A stretch of DNA of 40,264 nucleotides from Vibrionaceae bacterium (GCA_018222805.1 JAAEZQ010000031.1:1-40264), one strand, 5' to 3'; positions 27,350 to 37,608 are shown, counted from the first letter of the stretch. A program made the numbers and translations. The notes: generated by a model from the letters alone, not told the origin.

Positions 27350-28726
27350 CTAGAGGAAAAATGGGCTCGGCTGAAACAGAGCTTCGACGTCTGGCACGTA
27401 CTTTTTGTCGACTAGGAACATCACAACATGGTCATCTTGCTCGATGATAGTACGGTCGTGAGCGATCAGTACTTCTTCGCCACGAACAATGGCACCGATG
27501 GTGGTTCCTGGTGGGAGCTTAATGTCACCAACGGCACGGCCAACCACTTTGGATGTGGTTTCATCACCGTGAGCAACGGCTTCAATCGCTTCTGCGGCCC
27601 CGCGGCGTAGAGAAGAAACATTAACAATATCGGCACGGCGAACATGGGTCAAAAGCGCGGAAATGGTCGCTTGCTGAGGTGAAATTGCAACATCAATCAC
27701 CCCCCCTTGCACAAGGTCGACGTAGGCACCGCGCTGAATCAGCACCATTACTTTTTTTGCACCCATGCGCTTTGCCAGCATCGCGGACATGATGTTGGTT
27801 TCATCTTCGTTCGTCAGCGCAATGAACACGTCGACTTGATCAATGTTTTCTTCGGTTAAAAGCTCTTGGTCTGCCGCATCACCACAGAAGACGATGGTGT
27901 TTTCGAGTTGCTCAGAAAGACTCTCTGCTCGTTGGTAGTTCCGCTCGATTAACTTCACGCTGTAGGTTTGTTCTAGGCGTCTGGCTAAGCTTGCACCGAT
28001 GTTACCGCCACCAACAATCATAATGCGGCGGTAAGGTTTCTCCAGGCGCTGCAGTTCACTCATTACTGAGCGAATATGATTACTTGCCGCGACAAAGAAA
28101 ACCTCATCGTCAGCTTCGATGATGGTAGTACCTTGTGGACGAATTGGGCGACCTTGACGGAATATTGCTGCCACACGGGTATCAATGTGTGGCATGTGCT
28201 CTCTCAGCGCAGAGAGTGCGTTACCCACCAACGGACCGCCATAGTAGGCTTTTACGGCGACCAGGCTGACTTTCTGTTCTGCGAAGCTTACTACCTGGAG
28301 CGCACCAGGGTATTGGATCAGACGCTCAATATAGCTGGTTACCAGTTCTTCTGGTGCAATAAGGTGATCGACAGGTATCGCACCAGACTTAAATAGGGCT
28401 TCTTTTTCTGCCAGATACTCTGGCGAACGGATACGTGCAACACGGTTAGGCGTGTTAAACAGAGTGAAGGCTACCTGACATGCTGCCATATTGGTTTCGT
28501 CTGTGTTGGTTACCGCAACCAGCATGTCGGCATCTTGTGCGCCAGCTTCGTGTAGTACATCCGGATGGCTTGCATGGCCATTGACCACACGCAGGTCATA
28601 TTTGTCCTGTAGTTCACGCAGTCGGTCAGAGTTGTTATCGACGATGGTGATGTCGTTGTTCTCACCAACCAAGTTTTCTGCCAGTGTGCCGCCAACCTGA
28701 CCAGCACCAAGAATAATGATCTTCAT
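27350..28726 (-). CDS. trkA: Trk system regulatory NAD-binding subunit TrkA
   Basis: 458 residues, as E. coli. Two tandem RCK units: the first Rossmann motif is [13 protein letters not shown] at residues 7-19 with D32 region VDNN, the second is [15 protein letters not shown] near 240. Each is followed by a TrkA-C domain. The cytoplasmic ring gates TrkH in response to nucleotides. The gene precedes trkH by 9 bases. A terminator-like hairpin lies between rsmB and trkA or, read in transcription order, just before trkA comes the rsmB end, so trkAH may also have its own promoter. Confidence 0.97.
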   Translation of the reverse strand: MKIIILGAGQVGGTLAENLVGENNDITIVDNNSDRLRELQDKYDLRVVNGHASHPDVLHEAGAQDADMLVAVTNTDETNMAACQVAFTLFNTPNRVARIRSPEYLAEKEALFKSGAIPVDHLIAPEELVTSYIERLIQYPGALQVVSFAEQKVSLVAVKAYYGGPLVGNALSALREHMPHIDTRVAAIFRQGRPIRPQGTTIIEADDEVFFVAASNHIRSVMSELQRLEKPYRRIMIVGGGNIGASLARRLEQTYSVKLIERNYQRAESLSEQLENTIVFCGDAADQELLTEENIDQVDVFIALTNEDETNIMSAMLAKRMGAKKVMVLIQRGAYVDLVQGGVIDVAISPQQATISALLTHVRRADIVNVSSLRRGAAEAIEAVAHGDETTSKVVGRAVGDIKLPPGTTIGAIVRGEEVLIAHDRTIIEQDDHVVMFLVDKKYVPDVEALFQPSPFFL

Positions 28727-28745
28727 ACTCTTTTCTCGTTATCTG

Positions 28746-28774
28746 AAAAAGGCGATTGAATGCCTCCAATCGCC
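28746..28774 (-). terminator. Terminator-like hairpin between rsmB and trkA
   Basis: GGCGATTG and CAATCGCC flank an 8-base loop; on the minus strand the stem is followed by TTTTTCAG. It lies 15 bases after the rsmB stop and 20 bases before the trkA ATG, so it should at least reduce readthrough from def-fmt-rsmB into trkAH. Confidence 0.72.
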
Positions 28775-28789
28775 CTATTTAGCCAGCTG

Positions 28790-30073
28790 TTACGCGTGTG
28801 TTTTAGTCAGCACGGCGTAGTAGAATCCATCCATATCTTCTTCACCTGGCAAAATTTGACGACCAGGTTGCTCGGGATCAGAATCCAGCAATTTCGCATC
28901 AGCGGTGCGAGCCAAGAATGCTTTCACTTGCTCCACATTTTCTTGCGGAGTGATTGAACAAGTTGCATAAACCATTGTGCCGCCAGGTTTGAGTTGTGTC
29001 CACATAGCATCGAAAATTTCGCTTTGCAGCTCTACTAAAGCCGCAATGTCGTCGGCACGGCGCAGCCATTTGATATCGGGATGACGGCGAATGACACCCG
29101 TCGCAGAACATGGCGCATCCAGCAAGATGCGGTCAAATTGTTCGCCTTGCCACCATTCTTGAGGATTACGTGCGTCACCGCAAACCACTTTTGCCTGAAG
29201 ATTGAGACGCTTCAGGTTTTCATGCACGCGTTTCAGGCGACTGTCGTCACAGTCAATCGCGACAACTTCACTACCTGATGTACGCTCAAGAATATGTGCG
29301 GTTTTGCCACCTGGTGCTGCGCAGCAATCCAGAATCAGCTCACCATCTTTTGGTTTTAGGTAGTTAATTGAAAGTTGAGCCGCAGCATCTTGCACGGATA
29401 CCCAACCTTTCTCAAACCCTGGCAACTTGGTCACATCGCATGGTGCTGCCAATTTTAGAGCATCCATTGATTCGGTGTGTGGCGTGCTATCAATGTTTTC
29501 ATTTTTGAGTAGCGCTAGATACTCATCACGCGTGTGGTGCTGGTGGTTAACTCGCAGCCACATTGGCGCTTTCTGATTATTGGCTTCGACAATGCTTTCC
29601 CACTGTTGCGGGTAAGCGTCCTGTAGTAGTTTTAGTAACCAGCTCGGGTGGCCATATTTGCCAGCGTTATGGCTAACAGCAATCTCATCCAACTCTTCCT
29701 GATTACGTTGGTAATTACGCAATACCGCATTAATCAGACCGCGCAAGCTAGGACCTTTCAAATCTTTTGTGCCTTCAACGGTTTCACCAACCGCCGCGTG
29801 CGCAGGAATACGCATAAAGCTAAGTTGATAAATGCCAACTAGGATCAGGTGATGAAAAACACGCTGTTTACCTTTCAGAGGCTTATCCATTAGCTGGCTT
29901 GAAATGGTTTCTAGACGAGGTAGGTAGCGAAGTGCTCCGTAACAGATCTCTTGCAAAAGCGCGTGATCACGAGGTCGGATGGTTTGTTGAGCCGCTGGAA
30001 GAGCGCTAGAAAGAGAGTGACCCTTGTCGACGACAAGATACAAGACGTTGGCAGCCGCAGCGCGAACATTCAT
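28790..30073 (-). CDS. rsmB: 16S rRNA (cytosine-967-C5)-methyltransferase
   Basis: 427 residues (E. coli 429). An N-terminal NusB-like RNA-binding domain (about 1-140) is followed by a SAM-dependent NOL1/NOP2/Sun methyltransferase domain. The SAM-binding loop is [16 protein letters not shown] near 245, and the two catalytic cysteines are in [16 protein letters not shown] and [15 protein letters not shown]. It methylates C967 of 16S rRNA before subunit assembly. The neighbours def and fmt are in the same order as in E. coli. AAGGT lies before the ATG, and a hairpin occupies the fmt-rsmB gap. Confidence 0.97.
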   Translation of the reverse strand: MNVRAAAANVLYLVVDKGHSLSSALPAAQQTIRPRDHALLQEICYGALRYLPRLETISSQLMDKPLKGKQRVFHHLILVGIYQLSFMRIPAHAAVGETVEGTKDLKGPSLRGLINAVLRNYQRNQEELDEIAVSHNAGKYGHPSWLLKLLQDAYPQQWESIVEANNQKAPMWLRVNHQHHTRDEYLALLKNENIDSTPHTESMDALKLAAPCDVTKLPGFEKGWVSVQDAAAQLSINYLKPKDGELILDCCAAPGGKTAHILERTSGSEVVAIDCDDSRLKRVHENLKRLNLQAKVVCGDARNPQEWWQGEQFDRILLDAPCSATGVIRRHPDIKWLRRADDIAALVELQSEIFDAMWTQLKPGGTMVYATCSITPQENVEQVKAFLARTADAKLLDSDPEQPGRQILPGEEDMDGFYYAVLTKTHA

Positions 30074-30094
30074 AATGAGTACCTTAAAGTAAAG

Positions 30095-30112
30095 GAGGGC
30101 ATCTCTGCCCTC
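30095..30112 (-). other. Hairpin between fmt and rsmB
   Basis: GAGGGCA, 4 bases and TGCCCTC form a perfect 7-bp stem in the 82-bp gap. On the minus strand it is followed by CTTTACTTT, a poor T-tract, so it is at best a weak terminator or an mRNA processing or stability element. Confidence 0.45.
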
Positions 30113-30155
30113 TAAAAGTTCGTATTATTAGGGGAATAACTCACCCTAGTATGGC

Positions 30156-31103
30156 TTAAATCAGCTGGGTGCCAACTTCAAACCAAGATGCACGCGAGTT
30201 CAGAATATCTTGAACTGACATGGCTTTTTTGCCCGGAACCTGCAATTGCTCCAGAATCAAGACGCCATTGCCTGTCGCCACGTAGATACCTGTTCTGTCT
30301 GCCTGCAAAATCGTACCAGCTGGCTTCTCGCTGGTTTGTTCCGCCACTCGGCTTTGCCATACTTTGATGCTGTTTTCGGCAGCGATAAAGTGGCTCATTG
30401 GCCAGGGGTTAAATGCACGAACGCAACGTTCGATGTGTTCTGCATCGTCGCTCCAGTTGATGCGAGCTTCTTCTTTGCTAAGCTTTTTCGCGTAGTTTGC
30501 GAGCTCATCATCTTGCTTAACAGGCACTGCTTTATCTGCAGCGATATCTGCCAGACAATCGATCAGGGCTTGCGGACCAAGCTCAGCCAGCTTTTCATAC
30601 ATAGACGCGCTGGTATCTGTCGCTTCGATTGGCAGAGTCGCGATTTTCAGCATATCACCCGTATCCAAGCCAATATCCATCTGCATGATGGTGACGCCAG
30701 TTTCTGCATCACCTGCCCAGATTGAACGTTGGATTGGTGCCGCACCACGCCAGCGAGGCAGGATAGAACCGTGTACGTTAATACAACCGAGCTTAGGCGT
30801 GTCTAATACCGCTTGTGGTAGCAGAAGACCATAAGCCACAACGATCATGATATCGGCGTTCAGACCAGCCAGCTCTTGCTTCGCTTCATCTGACTTGAAG
30901 TTCTCAGGCTGATAAACCGGGATTTCATGTTCCAGCGCGATATTTTTAACTGGGCTTGCAGTCAATTTTTTACCGCGACCCGCAGGGCGGTCTGGTTGAG
31001 TGTAAACGGCAATTACTTCGTGCTCCGAAGACAACAACGCCGCCAAGTGACGGGCGGCGAAATCCGGAGTACCTGCAAAGACAATACGTAAAGACTGACT
31101 CAA
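30156..31103 (-). CDS. fmt: Methionyl-tRNA formyltransferase
   Basis: 315 residues (E. coli 315). It formylates initiator Met-tRNA using 10-formyl-tetrahydrofolate. The N-terminal catalytic domain has [16 protein letters not shown] (8-23), the invariant [19 protein letters not shown] near 107 and the formyl-folate loop [11 protein letters not shown] near 145. The C-terminal beta-barrel binds tRNA. The gene lies 34 bases downstream of def, the enzyme that later removes the formyl group, as in most bacteria. All core residues are present. Confidence 0.98.
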   Translation of the reverse strand: MSQSLRIVFAGTPDFAARHLAALLSSEHEVIAVYTQPDRPAGRGKKLTASPVKNIALEHEIPVYQPENFKSDEAKQELAGLNADIMIVVAYGLLLPQAVLDTPKLGCINVHGSILPRWRGAAPIQRSIWAGDAETGVTIMQMDIGLDTGDMLKIATLPIEATDTSASMYEKLAELGPQALIDCLADIAADKAVPVKQDDELANYAKKLSKEEARINWSDDAEHIERCVRAFNPWPMSHFIAAENSIKVWQSRVAEQTSEKPAGTILQADRTGIYVATGNGVLILEQLQVPGKKAMSVQDILNSRASWFEVGTQLI

Positions 31104-31137
31104 GGTAGACTTCCTTCTAAAATGGTATCGTTCGCGA

Positions 31138-31656
31138 TTAAGCGCTTAGCTGCTTCTCGTTATAGCGTTTGATCTTCGCTAGTTTGTCCTGAATGCGCTT
31201 GCGCTTTAGCGGCGAGAGATAATCAACAAACAATTTACCTTGTAGGTGATCCAGTTCGTGCTGAACACAAATCGCTAGCAGATCATCAGCGTCAAAGGTA
31301 AATTCTTTGCCATCGCGATCCAATGCTTTAACGGTAACTTCAGCCGCACGAGGTACCAATGCGCGAGCACCCGGTACCGATAGACAGCCTTCTTCGATGC
31401 CATCTTCGCCGCGCTTTTCCAGAATCTCAGGGTTGATAAGCACCATTGGCTCATCACGAGTTTCTGAAATATCAATCACTACAATACGCTTGTGGATATC
31501 AACCTGCGTTGCAGCAAGGCCAATACCTTCTTCGTCGTACATGGTTTCAATCATATCATCGACGATTTTTTGAATTTCAGGTGTCACCTCTTCCACAGGC
31601 TTAGCTACTGTGCGTAGGCGATCATCTGGAAATGTTAATACTTGTAATACAGACAT
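31138..31656 (-). CDS. def: Peptide deformylase
   Basis: 172 residues from [16 protein letters not shown]; an in-frame extension of 36 codons upstream has no family similarity and is rejected. The metalloenzyme removes the N-formyl group from new proteins at the ribosome exit. The three motifs are intact: [10 protein letters not shown] near residue 44, EGCLSVPG near 89 and [10 protein letters not shown] near 132, supplying the Cys and two His metal ligands and the catalytic Glu. GAGTGA precedes the ATG. First gene of the def-fmt-rsmB unit, divergent from the LysM gene. Confidence 0.98.
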   Translation of the reverse strand: MSVLQVLTFPDDRLRTVAKPVEEVTPEIQKIVDDMIETMYDEEGIGLAATQVDIHKRIVVIDISETRDEPMVLINPEILEKRGEDGIEEGCLSVPGARALVPRAAEVTVKALDRDGKEFTFDADDLLAICVQHELDHLQGKLFVDYLSPLKRKRIQDKLAKIKRYNEKQLSA

Positions 31657-31794
31657 ATTCACTCGAAATATTGAACTGTGCCGAAACAGCACAAACCTTG
31701 TTGGCTCAATTCTAGACATTTTATGACCTAAATGACAGCATCCTTGCATTAATTTCCATACCAACTACTGCTTATTAGACCAAGGATGAGGGTC

Positions 31795-32889
31795 ATGAAT
31801 CGCATTTTCCGCAACGTTTCCAGCATGATGTTGCCGTTATTATTTTCCTTCACTGCAGCAGCAAATGCGGACTCTAAACCACTCGCAGTCAAAGCTGATG
31901 CCCCACAAACCTATGTGGTTGTGAAAGGCGATACCCTATGGGATATTTCGGCGATGTACTTGGAGAGCCCTTGGTTGTGGCCTCGTTTGTGGCAAATTAA
32001 CCCAGAGATAGATAATCCACATTTGATTTATCCCGGTGATAAGTTGTCCCTGGTTTGGATTAACGGTCAACCAGTTCTGAGCCTAAAGCCAGTAAAAAAA
32101 CTGAGTCCACAGGCTCGCATTACCGAAAAGAAGGCTGTGCCGACTGTAGCGGAAGGCTTAGTGATGCCTTATCTCAGTTCTGACCGATTGGTAGATGAAG
32201 AGACGCTCGATAATGCTGTCAAAGTTATAGGTAGCGCCAAAGGCAGTCAGTATCTGACCGCAGAGGATGTGCTGTACATCAGCGGTGAGCAAACGGCGAC
32301 TAAATGGGCAATTTACCGTCCTGTAGAGACTTTCTCTCGTGATGAACTCTCAAAGGAAATCACCGCATTGCGCTTGATTGCAAAAGGGGATTTGGTGGCG
32401 GTGTTTGAAGAGTTTTCAGGATTAAAAATCACCTCTCAGCTGCAGGAAATCCTTCGTAATGACATTGCTTTACCAAATAAGATGATAGAGAGCGGGGAGT
32501 TGTCCACGACGTTCTATCCACTTCCTTCGCCGCAGGGGAGCTCAGCAAAGCTGTTGGGAAATATCGAAGGTATCCGCTTCAGTTCAACCAATCAGGTTGT
32601 GGTGATTGATAAAGGAACAGCGGATAATCTGAAACAAGGCAGCGTTTTTGATCTTAAAGAAAATGCTTATCCGGTCTATCAAGATGGCGATGGTTTCAAA
32701 AAAGAGGTGGGTTTATTCGATAAGGCTATCACCCTGCCACAAAGTAAAGTCGGTGAGTTGCTGGTGATTCGTCCTTATGAATACTTCAGCTTAGCTTTGA
32801 TTACTAAGAGTACTAAACCGATCAATAATGAGGTAACGGTCGTTTCGCCTCTTTCTGAAGTGCCTGCCTTAGATGAAACAACTCAATGA
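31795..32889 (+). CDS. LysM-domain periplasmic protein
   Basis: 364 residues from the second ATG, chosen because GGATGAGGGTC precedes it; an ATG three codons upstream has no spacing for a ribosome site. Signal peptide about 1-25 (ANA before D). A single LysM peptidoglycan-binding domain follows at about 40-88, TYVVVKGDTLWDISAMYLES through LIYPGDKLSLV. The remaining 270 residues match no motif I know, with beta-rich segments such as VVVIDKGTADNLKQGSVF suggesting a repeated small-barrel fold. It overlaps the start of dprA by 17 bases, so the two are coupled. A cell-wall or septum-associated role is likely but unproven. Confidence 0.88.
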   Translation: MNRIFRNVSSMMLPLLFSFTAAANADSKPLAVKADAPQTYVVVKGDTLWDISAMYLESPWLWPRLWQINPEIDNPHLIYPGDKLSLVWINGQPVLSLKPVKKLSPQARITEKKAVPTVAEGLVMPYLSSDRLVDEETLDNAVKVIGSAKGSQYLTAEDVLYISGEQTATKWAIYRPVETFSRDELSKEITALRLIAKGDLVAVFEEFSGLKITSQLQEILRNDIALPNKMIESGELSTTFYPLPSPQGSSAKLLGNIEGIRFSSTNQVVVIDKGTADNLKQGSVFDLKENAYPVYQDGDGFKKEVGLFDKAITLPQSKVGELLVIRPYEYFSLALITKSTKPINNEVTVVSPLSEVPALDETTQ

Positions 32890-33982
32890 TAATGACCTCG
32901 TTGCCTGGCTAAAGCTGAGTTGCTTGCCAGGCATTGGCGGAGTTAAACTGAATCAGTTACTTGCTAAAGATACTCCTCGAAACATCATCAACTCCTCTCA
33001 TGAATACCTACAGCGCCTTGGTTTAAGTCAAAAGCAACTTCAGGCTTGGACGTCGGTCGATAAAGAGGTTGAAGCTTGTCTTGCCTGGAAAGCGCTCTCT
33101 TCGAATCACCATATTTTGACCTTAGATGATCCGCTTTATCCTCCGCTACTAAAACAGATTGTCGCACCGCCACCCTTGCTGTTTGTTCAAGGAGATCCTG
33201 CGTGCTTATCTCAGCCTCAGATTGCCATGGTAGGAAGTCGTAATGCCAGTGTTGACGGATTACAGTATGCTCGTCATTTCGCTGCAGACTTTGTTCGCAA
33301 TGATCTCGTTGTGACCAGTGGATTAGCGTTGGGAATTGATGGTCATGCACATGATGGTGCGCTACAAGCGGGTGGTAAGACAATTGCGGTGCTTGGCTCC
33401 GGCTTGGCACATATTTATCCAGCCCGGCATCGTGGACTTGCACATCGGGTCACAGAGAATGGTGCACTGATTTCAGAATTTCGTCCCAATGCAAAGCCGA
33501 GAGCAGAGCACTTTCCACGTCGCAACCGAATTATTAGTGGGTTGTCTATGGGGGTGTTAGTTGTCGAAGCAGCAGAGAAAAGCGGTTCCCTGATTACGGC
33601 GCGCTATGCGCTTGAGCAAGGACGAGAAGTGTTTGCTTTGCCCGCCTCTATTAATGCGAAGAATGCTAGTGGTGGGAATCATTTGATTCGTAATGGTGCT
33701 TGCCTCGTAGAAAAGACTAAAGATGTGCTCGATGAAATACAATCATTACTTGATTGGTCTGTTAATCAGAGCAGAGATTTATTTTCTACGTTAAATGATG
33801 AAGAAGAATTGCCATTTCCTCAGCTGTTAGCTAACGTAGGAAATGAAGCTACACCGGTTGATATTCTTGCAAACAGGACCAATATACCTGTCCAGGAAGT
33901 CATGATGCAGCTCTTAGAGCTTGAGCTCTCAGGGCACGTTGTTGCAGTTTCAGGTGGCTATATTCGAAAGGGGAGGGGCTAG
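32873..33982 (+). CDS. dprA: DNA-processing protein DprA (Smf)
   Basis: 369 residues. An N-terminal helical/SAM-like domain (about 1-90) contains [19 protein letters not shown]. The central Rossmann-like domain has AMVGSRNAS near 117, [18 protein letters not shown] near 145, [12 protein letters not shown] near 213 and [19 protein letters not shown] near 232. The C-terminal winged helix covers about 305-369. DprA binds incoming single-stranded DNA and loads RecA during natural transformation. It starts inside the LysM gene and is followed two bases later by smg. Confidence 0.97.
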   Translation: MKQLNDNDLVAWLKLSCLPGIGGVKLNQLLAKDTPRNIINSSHEYLQRLGLSQKQLQAWTSVDKEVEACLAWKALSSNHHILTLDDPLYPPLLKQIVAPPPLLFVQGDPACLSQPQIAMVGSRNASVDGLQYARHFAADFVRNDLVVTSGLALGIDGHAHDGALQAGGKTIAVLGSGLAHIYPARHRGLAHRVTENGALISEFRPNAKPRAEHFPRRNRIISGLSMGVLVVEAAEKSGSLITARYALEQGREVFALPASINAKNASGGNHLIRNGACLVEKTKDVLDEIQSLLDWSVNQSRDLFSTLNDEEELPFPQLLANVGNEATPVDILANRTNIPVQEVMMQLLELELSGHVVAVSGGYIRKGRG

Positions 33983-33984
33983 CT

Positions 33985-34464
33985 ATGATGATGGATATAC
34001 TGATGTATCTATTCGAAACCTACATCCATAGCGATGCAGAGTTACAGGTCGAACAAGACGAGTTGGAAGATGAGTTGCTTCGTGCAGGCTTCCAGCAAAA
34101 AGATATCTACAAAGCCCTTGTCTGGTTAGAAGAGCTTGCCGCGCTGCAGCAAAGTGATACATCTTCTGCTATATCGGCTTGTATCGCGTCGTCATCGACT
34201 CGTATCTACACTGCTAAAGAGATGCAGCGTTTGGATCTAGAGTGTCGCGGATTTTTGTTATTCCTTGAGCAAATCAATGTCCTAACTACAGAGACTCGTG
34301 AAATGGTGATTGATCGAGTGATGGGACTGGAAACCAACGAGTTTGAGCTTGAAGACCTCAAATGGATCATTTTGATGGTGCTGTTTAATGTACCGGGTAA
34401 TGAAAACGCTTATACGCTGATGGAAGAGCTGTTGTATACCAAAGAACAAGGGATCCTTCATTAA
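33985..34464 (+). CDS. smg: Smg family protein (DUF494)
   Basis: 159 residues if the first of three consecutive ATGs is used (E. coli 157); GGAGGGG sits 8-14 bases upstream, which suits the first or second ATG. Segments match E. coli Smg: [16 protein letters not shown] at the start, [22 protein letters not shown] in the middle and [20 protein letters not shown] near the end. Soluble and acidic; its biochemical role is not firmly known. It is next to dprA, as in E. coli, and the two are probably cotranscribed. An unusual hairpin follows the stop. Confidence 0.93.
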   Translation: MMMDILMYLFETYIHSDAELQVEQDELEDELLRAGFQQKDIYKALVWLEELAALQQSDTSSAISACIASSSTRIYTAKEMQRLDLECRGFLLFLEQINVLTTETREMVIDRVMGLETNEFELEDLKWIILMVLFNVPGNENAYTLMEELLYTKEQGILH

Positions 34465-34476
34465 AACTAACCCCGG

Positions 34477-34512
34477 CAAGTTCGAGTTCTGTTGGATATG
34501 AACACGAACTTG
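34477..34512 (+). other. Long imperfect hairpin between smg and yrdD
   Basis: CAAGTTCG, A, GTTC, a 10-base loop, GAAC, A, CGAACTTG: a 12-bp stem with a single A-A mismatch in an 82-bp spacer. TCTATTT follows, too poor a T-run for a standard terminator. It could be an attenuating or RNA-stability element, or a protein-binding dyad. Confidence 0.45.
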
Positions 34513-34546
34513 TCTATTTGGTATGTCTTTCAATTAAACGGTACGT

Positions 34547-35116
34547 ATGAGTAGTAAAATAGACAACAACCTTTTCTCGGCCCATGAGCATGCGCTCGAG
34601 CATGAGCCGTGCCCTAAGTGTGGAGCAGAGTTGACGCTCAAACACGGTAAACACGGCCCATTTCTCGGTTGTAGTCAGTATCCAAGCTGTGATTACATCA
34701 AAGCGCTGCACAGTAACGATGGGCACATCGTAAAAGAATTGGGTGTACCTTGTCCTGACTGCGGCAATGAGCTGGTGCTGCGCCAGGGGCGTTATGGCAT
34801 GTTTGTCGGATGCAGCCATTACCCGGCTTGTCATCATATTGAGTCTATTAACCAACCAGAGCCGGAAAAGCAGCCACAAGAGCAGCATGCTTGCCCTGAA
34901 TGTGGCAAAGGCCATTTAGTCGAGCGTAAGACACGCTTCGGTAAAACATTTTATGCGTGTGATAACTACCCAAAATGTAAGTTTGCCGTGAACCTGCCAC
35001 CGATCAAAGGCCGTTGTGAAGAGTGCGGTTTTACTTTACTGGTTGAAAAGAAGCTCGCCAGTGGGGTTAAGTTGCAGTGTGCCAACCGCAAGTGTCAGCA
35101 TACGCAAGCTCAGTAA
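34547..35116 (+). CDS. yrdD: YrdD-like protein with topoisomerase I-type zinc ribbons
   Basis: 189 residues (E. coli YrdD about 180). Four cysteine-pair modules of the type I topoisomerase C-terminal family: CPKCGAELTL..CSQYPSC (about 22-48), CPDCGNELVL..CSHYPAC (69-95), CPECGKGHLV..CDNYPKC (116-142), and a shorter CEECGFTLLV..CANRKC (157-184). Each is expected to bind zinc and single-stranded nucleic acid. There is no catalytic topoisomerase domain. It follows smg in the same direction, as in E. coli (smg-yrdD). Specific function unknown. A bidirectional terminator follows. Confidence 0.92.
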   Translation: MSSKIDNNLFSAHEHALEHEPCPKCGAELTLKHGKHGPFLGCSQYPSCDYIKALHSNDGHIVKELGVPCPDCGNELVLRQGRYGMFVGCSHYPACHHIESINQPEPEKQPQEQHACPECGKGHLVERKTRFGKTFYACDNYPKCKFAVNLPPIKGRCEECGFTLLVEKKLASGVKLQCANRKCQHTQAQ

Positions 35117-35133
35117 ACGAAACTACCAATTAA

Positions 35134-35158
35134 AAAGGGTCGCATCATGCGACCCTTT
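35134..35158. terminator. Bidirectional terminator between yrdD and purK
   Basis: AAAGGGTCGCAT, one base, ATGCGACCCTTT: a 12-bp inverted repeat (the loop will be at least four bases in RNA) with GTTGTTTTT downstream on the plus strand and TTAATTGG on the minus strand. Confidence 0.85.
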
Positions 35159-35177
35159 GTTGTTTTTAAGCTGAATT

Positions 35178-36311
35178 CTAAGCTTGAGATTGCTTGGCAA
35201 AGTCATGCACGGCAGGAAAAGCCTCTTTATCCAATACATTAGCTAACGCACATAGTCTGCGATGCAGTTCCCCGGGGTAGTCTCCACACACATTTATGTG
35301 ACCCATTTTGCGTCCTGCACGTTTCTCTTTGCCATACCAGTGAATATGGCAACCATCCATCGCTAATAATGCTTCTGGTAACGTGTCGTCACCGAGAATA
35401 TTAACCATTGAGGTTTCGCGAACCAGTTTCGTGCTGCCCAGCGGCATACCACAAACCGCACGCAAATGGTTTTCAAACTGACAGGTTTCCGCGCCTTGTT
35501 GTGTCCAATGACCTGAGTTATGAACGCGAGGAGCGATTTCATTCACCAATAAAGTGCCATCAACATCGAAGAACTCTAAGGCCAATACGCCAACATAATC
35601 CAGGCTGTTTGCAACCGCAGTAAACATCTGCTTGGCTTGTGTTTGAAGTTCAGGTTCATCAATGGCGGTAGAAAGGCTCAGTACACCATCAGTGTGCACG
35701 TTCTCTGCCAGAGGATAAACTTCAACGCTGCCATCTTTACCACGAGCACCGACTAAAGATACCTCACGCTTAAATGGAACAAACTCTTCAGCCACTATAG
35801 CTTGAGTTGGTGTGGCTGCAATGCACTCGGCCATTTCGGTCCAGATAGTGTCTACCTGAGAAGTTTCTTTCAAGCGCCATTGACCTTTACCATCGTAACC
35901 GCCTAATGCACTTTTCAGTACCATCGGCATACCAACGTGTTCAATCGCGCGGTCAAAATCTTCACGTGTTTCAATCACGTAGTATTTCGCATTACGCACG
36001 CCAGCATTATCTAGTAGTGCTTTTTCAAGACGACGGTCACCGCCTGCCTTGATAGCTTCTGTACTAGGAAGGAACTTTCCACTCACTTCACAGATGTCGA
36101 GTACATCGTGAGGGATATGTTCGAATTCTGCTGTGATGACATCGACTTGCTCAATAGCATTTTCCAGACCATGACCAAGCACATGTTGAGTAAGAGGGTG
36201 AACGATATTACCGCTACCCACATCGTAAGCAGAGATTTGAATATTCAGTGGTGCACCAGCCAGAGACATCATACGAGCCAACTGACCAGCTCCTAGAACC
36301 AGTACGTGCAT
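35178..36311 (-). CDS. purK: 5-(carboxyamino)imidazole ribonucleotide synthase
   Basis: 377 residues from [15 protein letters not shown]; upstream in-frame codons overlap purE in another frame and are rejected. An ATP-grasp enzyme that carboxylates AIR with bicarbonate and ATP to N5-CAIR in purine synthesis. Visible: the N-terminal [15 protein letters not shown], the ATP-grasp segment [16 protein letters not shown] near 140, [16 protein letters not shown] near 178 and the metal-binding [19 protein letters not shown] near 259. It starts 4 bases after the purE stop, in the purEK operon, and TCGG is all that separates them. Confidence 0.97.
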   Translation of the reverse strand: MHVLVLGAGQLARMMSLAGAPLNIQISAYDVGSGNIVHPLTQHVLGHGLENAIEQVDVITAEFEHIPHDVLDICEVSGKFLPSTEAIKAGGDRRLEKALLDNAGVRNAKYYVIETREDFDRAIEHVGMPMVLKSALGGYDGKGQWRLKETSQVDTIWTEMAECIAATPTQAIVAEEFVPFKREVSLVGARGKDGSVEVYPLAENVHTDGVLSLSTAIDEPELQTQAKQMFTAVANSLDYVGVLALEFFDVDGTLLVNEIAPRVHNSGHWTQQGAETCQFENHLRAVCGMPLGSTKLVRETSMVNILGDDTLPEALLAMDGCHIHWYGKEKRAGRKMGHINVCGDYPGELHRRLCALANVLDKEAFPAVHDFAKQSQA

Positions 36312-36315
36312 CCGA

Positions 36316-36801
36316 TTAGTCCTCAGCTGGGTTTGGGTTAGCCAGTACCGTTTCCGTCTGCTCGTTGCGGAATGCTTCCACTTTCGCCATGATGATTTCA
36401 TCATGAGTACCCAGAATCTGTGCTGCTAGGATTCCAGCGTTTGCTGCACCTGCTTCACCAATCGCTAACGTACCGACTGCGATACCTTTTGGCATTTGTA
36501 CAATAGACAGTAGAGAGTCCATTCCTTTCAGTGCTCGTGACTGAACAGGAACGCCAAGTACTGGCAAGCTGGTGAATGCCGCAGCCATACCTGGTAGGTG
36601 AGCAGCGCCGCCTGCACCAGCGATGATTACTTTAATGCCGCGCTCTTTCGCACTGCTTGCATAATCAGCCAATAGTTGAGGAGTACGGTGAGCTGACACC
36701 ACTTTTGTTTCGTAAGACACGCCAAATTGATCCAGCATGTCTGCTGCTAGTTTCATGGTTGGCCAATCTGATTTAGAACCCATGATGATACCGACTTTCA
36801 T
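36316..36801 (-). CDS. purE: N5-CAIR mutase
   Basis: 161 residues from [23 protein letters not shown] lies 6 bases before this ATG, and a TTG five codons upstream overlaps that site and is rejected. PurE moves the carboxyl group of N5-CAIR to give CAIR, the next purine step after PurK. Motifs: GSKSDW near residue 8, SAHRTP near 39, [14 protein letters not shown] near 64 and [20 protein letters not shown] near 85. It is first in the purEK operon, which is preceded by a promoter overlapping a PurR operator. Confidence 0.98.
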   Translation of the reverse strand: MKVGIIMGSKSDWPTMKLAADMLDQFGVSYETKVVSAHRTPQLLADYASSAKERGIKVIIAGAGGAAHLPGMAAAFTSLPVLGVPVQSRALKGMDSLLSIVQMPKGIAVGTLAIGEAGAANAGILAAQILGTHDEIIMAKVEAFRNEQTETVLANPNPAED

Positions 36802-36851
36802 CTCAAACTCCTTCAAGCTGCAAAATTAGGTGAGCTGATAAATTTGTGCGC

Positions 36852-36889
36852 ATTATACGGGGATTTTCACCTCAAGCAAACGTTTGCGT
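36852..36889 (-). promoter_or_regulatory. purEK promoter with overlapping PurR operator
   Basis: On the minus strand TTGCTT (-35-like), 16 bases and a perfect TATAAT lie 51 bases upstream of the purE ATG. The palindrome AAGCAAACGTTTGCGT at 36874-36889 matches the E. coli PurR consensus ACGCAAACGTTTGCGT at 15 of 16 positions and covers the -35 box. PurR bound to hypoxanthine or guanine would block RNA polymerase; this follows from the known regulon, with purE among its E. coli targets. Confidence 0.88.
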
Positions 36890-37006
36890 GCCTTAGTGAA
36901 TGCTATTGATACATTTTATAAAAAAATTGCTTTAGTCTCTGATAATGAATCTTTGTACACTTAGCTACAGAGAAAATAATACTGTCAGACAATCAGGAAG
37001 TAATCG

Positions 37007-37564
37007 GTGGATAACTTTGAACAGGTGCTCAATGCACTACAGCAAGGCGAAGTGATCGCCTATCCAACAGAAGGTGTTTTTGGTGTTGGGTGTGATCCAG
37101 ATAACCCAGAAGCAATCCAGAAATTGCTGGAACTGAAGCAGCGTCCGGTAGAGAAGGGACTTATCCTTATCGCCGCCAGCTACGAGCAGTTATTGCCTTA
37201 TATCGACGAATCTCAGCTGACTCAAGAGCAGTTAGATAAAGTTCATGCCACTTGGCCTGGCCCATACACTTGGATCATGCCAGCGAGCGATAAAGTATCT
37301 AATTGGGTTTCAGGGCAGTTTGATTCGATTGCAGTTCGTGTGACTGATCATCCTTTGGTGCAAAAAATGTGTAATGCATTTGGAAAGCCGTTAACCTCTA
37401 CCAGCGCGAATCTTTCTGGCTTGCCTCCGTGTATGACGACGGAAGAAGTGGAGCAGCAGTTGGGTGATAAGCTGGTGGCTATTCTTCGTGGCGAAACCAG
37501 CGGTCGTGATAAGCCAAGTGAAATTCGTGACGCCAAAACCTCGCAAATATTAAGACAGGGCTAA
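37007..37564 (+). CDS. tsaC: Threonylcarbamoyl-AMP synthase (YrdC/RimN)
   Basis: 185 residues from a GTG start, with AGGAAG 7 bases upstream. It makes threonylcarbamoyl-adenylate from threonine, bicarbonate and ATP for t6A37 in ANN-decoding tRNAs. The YrdC fold shows [16 protein letters not shown] (18-33), the basic binding patch around [14 protein letters not shown] (44-57), a central [13 protein letters not shown] and SANLSGLPP near 133. It lacks the long Sua5 C-terminal domain, so it is TsaC rather than TsaC2. It is first in tsaC-hemF-aroE, similar to E. coli tsaC-aroE. Confidence 0.96.
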   Translation: MDNFEQVLNALQQGEVIAYPTEGVFGVGCDPDNPEAIQKLLELKQRPVEKGLILIAASYEQLLPYIDESQLTQEQLDKVHATWPGPYTWIMPASDKVSNWVSGQFDSIAVRVTDHPLVQKMCNAFGKPLTSTSANLSGLPPCMTTEEVEQQLGDKLVAILRGETSGRDKPSEIRDAKTSQILRQG

Positions 37565-37608
37565 CCCTGCCTACTAGCCATCAATAGGTATTACACAATA
37601 GGTAATAA

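Noticed and set aside
31657..31764. In-frame extension of def upstream of MSVLQV
   Set aside because: The 36 extra codons do not resemble any deformylase N-terminus, and the downstream ATG has its own ribosome site and gives the normal length.
36312..36404. In-frame extension of purK into purE
   Set aside because: It is the purE coding sequence in another frame; the [10 protein letters not shown] start gives the normal purK family length and N-terminus.
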